A stretch of DNA of 64,000 bases. It comes from Epiperipatus broadwayi (Eukaryota; Onychophora; Udeonychophora; Euonychophora; Peripatidae). A model generated the notes under the pieces. It was not told the DNA's origin. It did no database searches and saw only the letters and a program-made list of their open reading frames with translations. The stretch is taken from contig JAQFVV010001047.1 of NCBI GenBank assembly GCA_028023455.1, positions 59,841 through 123,840 of the forward strand, written 5' to 3'. Positions 48,758 to 57,676 of the stretch are shown here, piece after piece. The translations under genes and the position numbers were made by a program. Every line of letters begins with the position of its first letter. Positions within the stretch are counted from its first letter, which is position 1.

Positions 48758-49770
48758 AAAAAGACTTTTGGAAAAAAAGAAGCTAATTTCTAAATTCACA
48801 TTCAACTCAGTAGTTTACATTATTTCTGCATATTATTAAACCGTTAGAAATAAATATGAAGTCACATATCATTCTGTCATACATTAGTAATTTCCTATAT
48901 ATTTTTTATTTTACTCATGCACATATCTTAAACAGTAAATTTGCGGTTAATTATATTATTTACTTAGCAAATACAAATATAACTAAGTCTGCAGGGATGT
49001 TTTTTACTGACTACTTAAATATATATTTTGCATGTCTGTGTGTAGTTTAAACACTTTCAGCAGATTTTTTAAAAAAAACCTCAATTAATTATATTTAACA
49101 TTTTTTTAAAAACAAGATCAAATTTTTCGTGTTAACTTACAAAATTTTAAATTATGCCAATTTTCATAATTTATTTTTAACTCAACAATATCATTTATAG
49201 GGTTCCTAAATTTAAAAAAAGGTTGTTGTTTTTTTTTATCAATCAAAAGTACCTTCTAATTCTTTTTTTTTTTTTAATCCTCATCTGTCGTGTTTTAAAA
49301 TGTTAATTCTTTTCAACGGCTACAATAGTGGAAGTCACCAAGTGTGAGTTATAATTGAAACTCAACTATTAGTGCTTTCCAACATTGCTAATATTTTAAT
49401 GTTTCGGTCACTACAGTTAAATCGACAGCATTCACCAAGTCGTAGTTTTTGATGCCGTCTGTGAAAGCTCATCACCCTTTTCTAGTCTACCTATGCCAAT
49501 AAGAGAACCTTACACTCTCATCACCTTTCAGTGGCTGGAGAGGGAGGAGAACAAGACAAGAGTTTGTAAAAAAAATTAATCCCACCATAAATCCTGGATA
49601 TAAATTGTCACTCACTGAAAGCATCTTTAAAATGCTGATATTGGTGCAGCAGATTAAATTTTTATTATGCCATATGGGGCTACTTTGATTGATTAGTTAA
49701 TTTCCTTTTAGTGAATAAAAAAAAAAACTTTTTTCTAAATTCAGACACTATATATATATATTGTGCACAT
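48758..49770. other. Non-coding sequence downstream of the exon (probable intron or 3' region)
   Basis: No gene recognised. The patch at 49,300-49,570 is more balanced (for example CGGCTACAATAGTGGAAG and TCAGTGGCTGGAGAGG) but lacks a convincing frame. A (TA)n run lies at 49,750-49,760, just outside the exon's donor site. Confidence 0.5.
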
Positions 49771-49776
49771 ACTTAC

Positions 49777-49952
49777 CTATTTCTGATAGTAAATAGCTGA
49801 CAGAATATAGACGAAAAAGGATACAAAGATTGGTACAGTGTAATGAGAGATCGCTTGGCTCGACTAGCATTGATGGCTGTGGCACGAACTAGTCCTGGAA
49901 GCACTTTGTGATCCACAATAGCCCCATTGAACAGAGGACCAAAATAAGGAAC
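49777..49952 (-). CDS. RALGAPA: Exon of Ral GTPase-activating protein alpha subunit (C-terminal to the Rap/Ran-GAP domain)
   Basis: RalGAP alpha, with its beta partner, stimulates GTP hydrolysis by RalA/B in the cytosol. The exon is 176 bp, starting in phase 0 after an acceptor (…TTTTAAG|GTT) and ending before a strong donor (GTAAGT, 49,776-49,771). It reads [20 protein letters not shown], then [16 protein letters not shown] and LYQ. That is the conserved segment after the catalytic GAP domain in RALGAPA1/2, and in mammals, as I recall, VPFFGPLFDGAIV also opens this segment. Beyond LYQ the family continues with an FYEERA-type helix, but here the frame reads [17 protein letters not shown]. Either the true donor is internal (weak GTATCC just after CAATCTTT) or this species has a different end. 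No neighbouring exon was found in the window. Confidence 0.85.
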
Positions 49953-52700
49953 CTTAAAATATATATATAACCAAAAATTAATTACAAAAGAATTATTAGC
50001 AAAATCTAATATATTAAAAACACACACAAAAGAAAAACTATTTAATAAAATCTTTGTAATGTAAAAAATTTCCAGAATGTGAAAGTATTAACAATTTTTC
50101 TTTGCTGAAGAATGCTGGGAATTAACTGATAATATATGAGACGCACCATCGCTAAAGCATTGTTTTTTAAATAAGCACAGTTAGCACAATCAAACAAAAG
50201 GGAAAATGCTAACAATGTAGCAGAGTCATCGGGCTATTTTTCTCATGGGATAGCCACATGCTGCAGAATGGTGCTGATAATCACCATCTGTTAAGATTTG
50301 GGAGACCAAATGTGAATGATAGGCAAGCTATACACTGACAACAATATCTTAGAGTGGACAAGTCTTTTTTCGCAGAGATGCTTAATGTGAATGAGATTGG
50401 CAAAGGCATTTGATTGGGAGCACATTATGAATGATTTAAACTGTCTAGGTATTCAATCAACTGTAAATGAATGTTTCTAATTTATAGAATGATAATAAAA
50501 AGGGGTTAAGCTGAATGAGTGAGGAGGATCACTACTAAGGCGGCTATACAAAGATTTTCAGAGAATGCATCTAGCTAACATTACTCTTTGTTAATTACAG
50601 TCATTTCTCTCCAATCCAAACCCTTCGATGATTAACATCAACATTAGAAATTATGGGGTGGGGGGGTGGGCGATCATTTCAACAATAGTAGTAGATTATC
50701 ACAAGGAATTTAATGACAAAAATTAATCTTAAGATAACTATTGGCTACATGCTTACTTCCAAATTTAGTATTACATAGCATGTGAATTTTTATATATTAA
50801 TAAAACTGACTTTTCCAAATGACATCCATGCAAACTCTGATGTGTATATATATTAAATAAATATGATCAAAATTGGATTTATACGCTTTCGTTTAATAGT
50901 TAAATTTTCATAAATCAAATGAAGTTTTGTTAGACTGATTACAAACTGATACTTCATTTAGACGGCTTCTTCTTTATAAAAATTAAATCCAAAACTCTAT
51001 GGGAAAGGCTATCCTCTATATCATCTTAGAGTCTGATGATTCAAAAGCCTTTGGAAAGTTTTTGTTCTACTAACAATCATTTATATAAATAGAAAACTGT
51101 TAACACAGTTTTGATGATTATGACTTTAAAATTATTATAACTTTATTTATCATAATTTAAAATTGACTTAATAACCTCCCTCCCCTTTATTTTACTATGA
51201 AAAGTTATTTCCATGGTAATAAAAGAGTGGTCAAGCAATATATTTCTAATTTATAAATGATTTAATATTATTTGAACTATAAATGAACCAAATTGGTTTA
51301 AACACTTTATTCTCATTTATAGTTACATCAGCATTAAATAGTAATTAAAACAAATAATAAAGATGACATTATTACATTAGAGTAATTTATTCAACACAAA
51401 AATTAAAATTCATTAAAAAATAATCAAATAATCAATAGTTAAGGATGTCAAGTGATTTCAAATAATAAGATAGAAGCTTGCATATAATAATTTAATTTAT
51501 CTGATCTGATATTTAATTTTTTACTTTATTCAGAAAGTAAATTGATTCAAAAACTTCAAGCTTTTAATTCCATCACTCTATCACTATGCTAAACTGCACC
51601 CAACATTAAACTTCATTAAACTCATTCACTGTCAGTTCCATTTTGACAATTCCCTAGGAATAGTTTCAGTTATATTTCCAACATGTTACATCTACAATTA
51701 AACCATTATATTTACATATTTTGACATTCTTTACATTATTTATTATAAATTTAATAAGTTTATAAACAAAAAAAAAATCTAAAAAATAATATTTGAACAT
51801 TGCAATATAGACAAAAAAACAACAACTAGAAAATGAAATAGTAATAAGAATAATAACTTTTGTTTTATTGGGTGTCTATTGTGTTGCCAATTAAAAATAT
51901 TGAACAAAATTATTTCTTATTTGAATTCCATTTTTAAAATCAGAACCAATTATTCTTCAGACATCCTAGGAAAACAAAATTCAGTTTAAAATTTAAATTG
52001 CACTTATTTTTATTAAAATATCACAAAAAATATCTGCATTAATGTTGAAACATTCAGCACTGTCAATCCAACTGTTTCACCTACTATATACTATAGTAAT
52101 ATTTTTATCTATGTAACTAGCACCAAATTCTCATATATCAGGTTAATATTATATTCAAATCAGGCTAAATTTAAACATAAAGGTATTAGTTATGTATGTG
52201 TGCGTATATCTTAAGCCTACAAGATAAAAAGTGTATCTGTATATGTAAAAACCCATACACACACACACATATTTCTAGAAGTAAATTAATGAAAAATGCA
52301 TTGTATGTGTAACAAGAGACTACATATATGCAGGAAAGAATAATGTTAACAGCTTTCAAACATTATAAATTTCTTTATTTAAAATATTTATTCTAAAAAA
52401 AATATTTGAAATTATATAGTTCTGCATATATCGCTAAATTAAATTAATCGAGTTACATATATAACCAGATGTTTTCCATCTGCAGATTTGTTTCCGAAAA
52501 AAAATGATATTATAAAACTTAATCTTTCTCGCTGTAGTGTGACCTAATTACAAAATTAAAAGTAATACTAAGTTGTAGAATAAATTATCCTGAGTAATTA
52601 GAAAGAAATCGTGGATGACCAGCTGTAAGAAATAAAAAAACAGCGTGATTCCACGATTCTGGGAATACAGCGAGAAAATTAGCAAAACAAATCTAAAAAC
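49953..52700. other. Probable intron upstream of the RALGAPA exon
   Basis: An A-rich polypyrimidine-poor acceptor flank adjoins the exon. The rest is A/T-rich with no exon or repeat I could identify. The segment at 50,130-50,580 is more balanced but has no open frame with splice sites. Confidence 0.45.
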
Positions 52701-52704
52701 TTAC

Positions 52705-52754
52705 TATGACTGAGAGGAGGGGGGTAAGCTGATAATATAAGCCTCTGCAGCCAT
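52705..52754 (-). other. Speculative first coding exon (MAAEAYIISLPPSSQS)
   Basis: On the minus strand, ATG in a good context (CCAAAATGG) opens a 16-codon frame, MAAEAYIISLPPSSQS, that runs into a donor-like ATA|GTAAGT. It is a short match to an ATG-plus-donor pattern and could be chance. I recognise no protein. It cannot join the RALGAPA exon at 49,952 in frame, because this piece ends two bases into a codon while that exon starts in phase 0. Confidence 0.2.
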
Positions 52755-52829
52755 TTTGGTATTATTCAGACATTATTTCAAGTCAATTCTTTGACAACTA
52801 ATGTTTTAAAATTGTTAATTATAATGCAG

Positions 52830-52980
52830 TCTGAGTAGAAGGCATTTTTCTTGCCATCCTAACCCAGGAAGTCTACCATGCGGAGAGTAGCAAGAGGAGA
52901 AGCCATGTGATGGAGCAGATGCCCATTGACAGAACCTTTCAACATGAAACAAGTGCCAGCAGATCCAAAACCGGTAAAAA
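52830..52980. other. GC-richer patch of unknown nature
   Basis: The composition differs from the surroundings (for example CCATGCGGAGAGTAGCAAG and GATGGAGCAGATGCCC). Its ragged frames and sharp transition back to A/T-rich DNA near 52,985 suggest the end of a dispersed repeat. No motif was recognised. Confidence 0.3.
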
Positions 52981-53099
52981 ATAAAAACCTTCCTCTACTT
53001 AAAATTAATAATTCAACTAAAGTGCGATAATTCCTAAAGCTAACTAAATCTAAACTCTATGGCCATAGCAATAATGTACTTTAAATCCACTACTACAAT

Positions 53100-53440
53100 G
53101 TAATTTTGATTTCTTTATTTTAGTCTTAAAATCACTACTAAAATGTAATTTTGATTTCTTTTGTTTTCATCTTAAAATCTTGCCTGATTTGATTTTCATA
53201 CTGAGTTATATCTTATTTATTGATATACGTACTCCATGTATTTATTAATTTATTTGTTGGTTTGCTGAGTTATCTCTGATTGATCTAGTTCAATGTATTT
53301 ACCTTTCTGAGTTATTAAAAGTTAGTTAGCTGTTACTTGCTTAAAGCGATTGATTTTAAATTAATTATCATAAATTTCATTACGTATAGTTTTAAATGCT
53401 TTATTCTAAAATGGGTATAGTTTTAAATGCTTCATTCTAA
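53100..53440. repeat. Short local tandem duplications
   Basis: AATGTAATTTTGATTTCTTT followed by TCTTAAAATC occurs twice at 53,097-53,180 (about 53 bp apart). GTATAGTTTTAAATGCTT followed by ATTCTAAAATG occurs twice at 53,385-53,443 (about 33 bp apart). Confidence 0.85.
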
Positions 53441-54133
53441 AATGATAATTAAGTTTCTAGATTATTTTACATATTTTAACTTAATGATATTTGCTTTTAC
53501 ATATTTTAATATAATAATAATATTTGCCTTGATTAATTCTTGTACACTACTTAAATTTGGTTTGAACTGGGTTGATCAGATATAAACTTATTGCATTGCA
53601 ATTCCCTTTTCAAACTATGCTAAAACAGCAAAATTTCTGATTTCACTTACGTAATATCTCCTCTTTAAACTGACATTTCTTTCTAAGTAAATCTATGCCA
53701 AATTTTATGATTTTCCATTGTGTCATGGTTTATGCTGTATTTATTCAGAATGCTAAAAAGAAACTCGGTTTGAAAGGGGTAAAATATCTTGTTTAAGAGA
53801 TAATTAAAAGCTTACAGCTGTTTTAAGATAGATTCGCTTTCGAGATAATATTTAACTAATGTTTAGCCGGAGTGATTGAAATACAGCATAAAGCTATAAC
53901 TTTATATTGTAATGTTCCATAATGTGCTGTAATACTCCTAAAGTTATAAATCCCTATATAGATAGCTTTACAAATTTGATTCCTAAGTCTTCCTTAATAG
54001 CATAATTATAGGTGCTACCTAATGAACTGATACATGGTAGTTTCATGAAGGAAATTATTGTTTAGCATCCTAATTTATATTATATAATAATGTAGTCAGC
54101 AGTGCGAGTGTGTCTTTAAGAAACGCTATGGCG

Positions 54134-54210
54134 TATATATATATATTTGTTGCTATGCATATTTTTAATGGTCGTATGTGTAAGGGCTACGTCATTACTC
54201 TTAGTTCGGA
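54134..54210 (+). promoter_or_regulatory. TATA-like promoter candidate
   Basis: An alternating TA tract (GTATATATATATAT) is followed about 50-65 bases later by a pyrimidine-purine initiator-like TTACTCTTAGTTCGG. It lies upstream of a possible small exon at 54,340. (TA)n tracts are common in this window, so the support is weak. Confidence 0.25.
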
Positions 54211-54337
54211 CAACTATCTCTTCCAGATGGAGTTTGGTTATCCCACCCCATTCTGCATCCTCAGAAATGGAGCATGAGACTCCCATAGTTTAATTAGTTG
54301 TTTGATTGCTGAACTAAAAGGTCTCTTATTTCCACAG

Positions 54338-54370
54338 CAATGAGTAAGGTGAAAAGGGAACCGTTACTCG
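54338..54370 (+). other. Candidate small exon (MSKVKREPLL)
   Basis: An acceptor-like CTCTTATTTCCACAG is followed by CA, then an ATG frame of ten codons (MSKVKREPLL) plus one base, then donor GTAAGA at 54,371. Acceptor, start codon and donor occur within 50 bases in the same sense. No protein is recognised and chance is possible. Confidence 0.3.
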
Positions 54371-54747
54371 GTAAGAATCCCATGAAAAGGCATTCTTGAG
54401 ATGCAAGGGCTATATCAGACTTTATATTTTCTATACACCATGGTATCTGAAGTCTGACTGCCAATCATCAGTTCATCCTGCCATAATAATTGTATTTTCA
54501 GCTTTGATCTGAATTCGAATCAAATTTCATAAGCACATAAGCTATATAGAGAATAATAAGTATTCGCACCTAATAAAATGTCATACTCTTTGTCAATGTT
54601 TATAATCACTTCTGCTAGCTCTAGAGCGGATCTAGACCCTGTTATATAACATAAACTAGGCATAGATAGTCATGAGCAAATTAACCTCGATGTATAAAGT
54701 AATCATAAGGCTCATGAAACTGAAATTTTACACGTATAATTTCTTCA

Positions 54748-55096
54748 TCACCTGCGAGTGATATCTATATATAGCAAAGTAAATTAAATGATTTGTAATC
54801 CAAACTACAATCACCTGCGCGTGATTGGAATTGCTATATAAACAGTAAATGCTCTTATTAAGATCATCGCCTGCAAGTGACATATGTACCTGTAATAAAT
54901 CTAGTAATGTAACTAATTTGTAACCAGAATAATTACTGTCACCTGCGAGTGATTTAAATTGTCACATATGTATATATAAATTAAAGTCACATGTAACTAG
55001 GCAAACCATAAATGATTATAACCCCAGTCATCACTTGCGTGTGAATCCCAAACTCAAATGTGAAATTGTATCCTTAACTTAGTCACCTGTGTGTGA
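54748..55096. repeat. Cluster of six 14-bp dyads, consensus TCACCTGCGAGTGA
   Basis: Copies: 54,748-54,761 TCACCTGCGAGTGA; 54,811-54,824 TCACCTGCGCGTGA; 54,867-54,880 TCGCCTGCAAGTGA; 54,939-54,952 TCACCTGCGAGTGA; 55,031-55,044 TCACTTGCGTGTGA; 55,083-55,096 TCACCTGTGTGTGA. Spacing between starts is 63, 56, 72, 92 and 52 bp, and the intervening sequence is A/T-rich and not alignable. Each copy is an inverted repeat TCAC-N6-GTGA containing a CACCTG E-box-type core. Conservation of the motif against unrelated spacers suggests protein-binding sites. I cannot assign the factor. Confidence 0.85.
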
Positions 55097-55559
55097 GACA
55101 ACCTATATAGCCACGTTATAATCATTATTTTCATTTATTTATTTTAATATTTAGTTTTCATTAAATTAGTTTTGAATTTAACTTTTATTTCATGTCTCAA
55201 TGTTGCTCATTGGTAAGTCTTTATTGATTAGTTAATCATTAGTTAAGAATCACAATCCATATTTTATAATTATGTCCTGCCACACACATCGTCTATATAG
55301 CTATACTAGTTAATAAATCAATTTCTCATGGTCTTGTGCTTTACCGATGTTCTACTGCCGGCACGTGATGAAGGAAAATGCTGCTGTGGCTTCATATGTG
55401 TCATCCGCAAGTTGGTAAATCTTTTAGTGTTAGTAAAGGAATTGGGGCTATAATAGACAACGTGGTTTGTACCACTCTATGCTGGTCGGCCTTGGGATGA
55501 TTTGCTAATACTCTGGATTTTGTTACGCGAATGTACAGATTTGACTGTTACAATGTTTA

Positions 55560-56047
55560 TGAATGCATTTCTTTACAGCAAATCAATCACAACTTCCATT
55601 TGATCTAATCATAGTTTCATTTGACTTGTTGTCTTATAAACAAACTTTTTCAAATAAAATCTAATTGTAATAATTTATTTTTTGATTTAAAATAAATACA
55701 AATATTTTGCATAAATAACCACAAATACATAAATAAACACAATTTTTCTTATAAAAAGAAAAGAGCTTGGGAATAAAAAATCTACTAACCAATGGCATTG
55801 TTGACTTCTTTACATTACATTTCTATATAATACTAACAATCAGTGGCAATGCCAGTCCCCTTGATTTTGAGTAATTTTTTTTAAAAAACAATGAATCACT
55901 ATAAGTTTTAGTGTTATAGATATCCATAAAACAGTGAACAAAAGCTGAAAGTGAGAGCAGTATCATCACACAATGGCAAGTAAATTTTTTAAATAATTTT
56001 ACAATACCATAAGATAGTTACACCTAAAAGGTCATTAAAACAATATA
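55560..56047. other. A/T-rich non-coding sequence
   Basis: No feature recognised apart from the 8-bp target duplication beginning at 56,048. Confidence 0.4.
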
Positions 56048-56488
56048 TACTAAACCAGCGTTTCCCAACCTTTTTTGTCTCGTGTACCACTTGGTAGTAC
56101 ATCACGCTAAATTGTACCACTTCGTAAAAATGATTGTATTTCGTGAAAGTTGTTATTGCAAGTGTGTTATTTTATTTGCATTATAAATATTATAGGGTGA
56201 CAATGTATATATTCACATCTCATAATGAGACAAATTACATTGAAACAAGCCTAAACGTCACGCCAGATTATAAACTCACTGAAATTATAAACTCACTGTA
56301 ACATATTTATATGTATGAGTTTGTTCAAAGTTTCATATTTTTTCCAAAATAATTTATTAAAGATTACATTATTACATTAAAGGTTATTTGGTACATATTT
56401 TGTTCAAAGTGTTTTCTCATTCCTTCATTTGGTTTTCCCAAATTTGAGTCTGTTTTCTCTTTTTCGGAGCATCTTGCTATTGGTTGGG

Positions 56489-56752
56489 CTATGGAGAGGA
56501 TAAATCCAGAATGTCACAAGTCATGGTAAAAATAACCTTAGGGGTTATCAGGCTATCTCTTGTTCTTGTTTTCTTTATATTGTTCAGCATGAAGTTAATA
56601 GGATTAAAATTTTGATGACTAAATACTAGCTTACATCTAGTAATCCACAATAGATGATCAAGAATTAATGAGAGTCTAATTTCTGGATATGATCCTTTTC
56701 TGATACATTCTTTCAAATTAAATAATTTAGATTGATTTGCGATCCGACTCAT
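56489..56752 (-). pseudogene. Unrecognised 87-codon frame inside the hAT element
   Basis: It lies 3' of the transposase fragment on the same strand, between it and the TIR. I see no hAT motif in it. It may be another element's sequence captured within the hAT copy, or chance. Confidence 0.3.
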
Positions 56753-56825
56753 TATTTATCTACTATTTTGTCATATTCGTTTACTAATAAATGGTTTTAA
56801 TAAAAACACAATTATAAAAAACCAA

Positions 56826-57407
56826 TTAATATATTTTCTTATCACAATCAAATTTAATGAGATCTTTGTGCTTGTTTCGAACAACATAATTTTTTGAAAT
56901 TTGGTTCAAAAGATGGAGGTATCCCCTTAAGTCTACAGCTGCGTTCAATCTGTTTCGATACTTATTTTTTTTAAAAATATTTGAAGAAAAAGCTCTTCCT
57001 ACTAATTCCGTAATAGTAAACGATAATAATAATTTAAGAGCTTTCTCAGAAAGTTGTTCATATTCTTTAATGTTTAACCAAAAATTAATTAGATTGTGTC
57101 GTTTGAATTCTACTTGTAAAGTTCTGTCACATGATAATTCTATTACATTTTCTTTATTCTTTATTGATAATGATGTAGCTCTTTCTAAATTTTCTGCATA
57201 GAAGGGGTTTGAAAGCCAATTATCATTTATGTTTTCGGGTTTTGGAAAATATTCCATGAAAGACAATTTTAATCCTGTTAAATGTGCTATTATATTTTCT
57301 CGTATATCTTGAGACAGACTAACCTTATTTTCAAACAAAAAAATATGTAGAGTTTCGAATACTTCCAGTTGATTGTTTTCGATACTTATATATATTACTG
57401 TTTCCAA
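56826..57407 (-). pseudogene. hAT transposase C-terminal fragment (ZBED5/FAM200-like, hATC dimerisation region)
   Basis: This 193-codon frame within the hAT element resembles the end of Buster/ZBED5-type transposases. YFPKPENINDNWLSNPF (about 54-69) corresponds to the 'y.p......wl.nPF' block. FKRHNLINFWLNIKEYEQLS (101-120) and EKALKLLLSFTITELV (121-136) correspond to the hATC stretch 'fW..v..eyp.LS..A..lLlpF.tTylCE..FS'. The usual Cys-Glu before the FS pair is here Gly-Arg (GRAFSS, about 137-142). KYRNRLN (149-155) is conserved. The BED finger and the catalytic RNase H-like core are missing, consistent with internal deletion. The start codon is merely the first available Met. Confidence 0.85.
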
Positions 57408-57676
57408 AAATCTAATTTCTTAATCATACTTTCAATTTTATCATTAACATTAAAGATCGTTATCGACTGTACATATTAACAACTTTATTGTATAATATTA
57501 TTATTTAAAATAATTTTTATGAATTATAGGAAAAAACGTTTCTATGATATTTGTATGATTTAATTTTTTTTTTTTTTTTGTCCGCCATTATTGATTATTT
57601 TTCGTGTACCACCAACTAGCAACTCCCGTACCACCAGTGGTACGCGTACCACAGGTTGGGAAACACTGTACTAAAC

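Larger units (their letters stand above)
54100..55554. mobile_element. Candidate transposon or LTR-like unit with promoter, small exon, dyad cluster and shared terminus
   Basis: The right end, GATTTGACTGTTACAA (about 55,538-55,553), matches the termini at 14,133 (inverted), 20,183 and 62,712. The left limit is not fixed. The unit holds a TATA-like stretch at 54,134-54,147 and CTCTTAGTTCGGAC at about 54,199. It also has a small exon-like segment (54,340-54,370) and the dyad cluster at 54,748-55,096. Composition is less A/T-rich than the flanks at 54,180-54,420 and 55,340-55,510. No transposase or Gag-Pol frame is present. Confidence 0.4.
56056..57668 (-). mobile_element. Internally deleted hAT DNA transposon (1,613 bp) with exact target duplication
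   Basis: The ends are CAGCGTTTCCCAACCT and AGGTTGGGAAACACTG, a near-perfect 16-bp TIR. They are flanked by an identical 8-bp duplication, TACTAAAC (56,048-56,055 and 57,669-57,676), the hallmark length for hAT. Subterminal GTACCAC motifs repeat near both ends, as expected for transposase-binding sites. The CAG(T/C)GTTTCCCAACC end and the transposase remnant suit the Buster/ZBED5-like hAT group. Only the C-terminal transposase region remains, so it cannot move itself. Confidence 0.95.

Noticed and set aside
52640-52670. Small hairpin AATCGTGGAT/ATTCCACGATT
   Set aside because: Short, mismatched stem with a long loop; expected by chance in a window this size.
54748-55096. CRISPR-like array
   Set aside because: The repeats are only 14 bp, spacers vary from 38 to 78 bp, and the window is clearly eukaryotic (spliced exon, SINEs, LINE, hAT). 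There are no cas genes.
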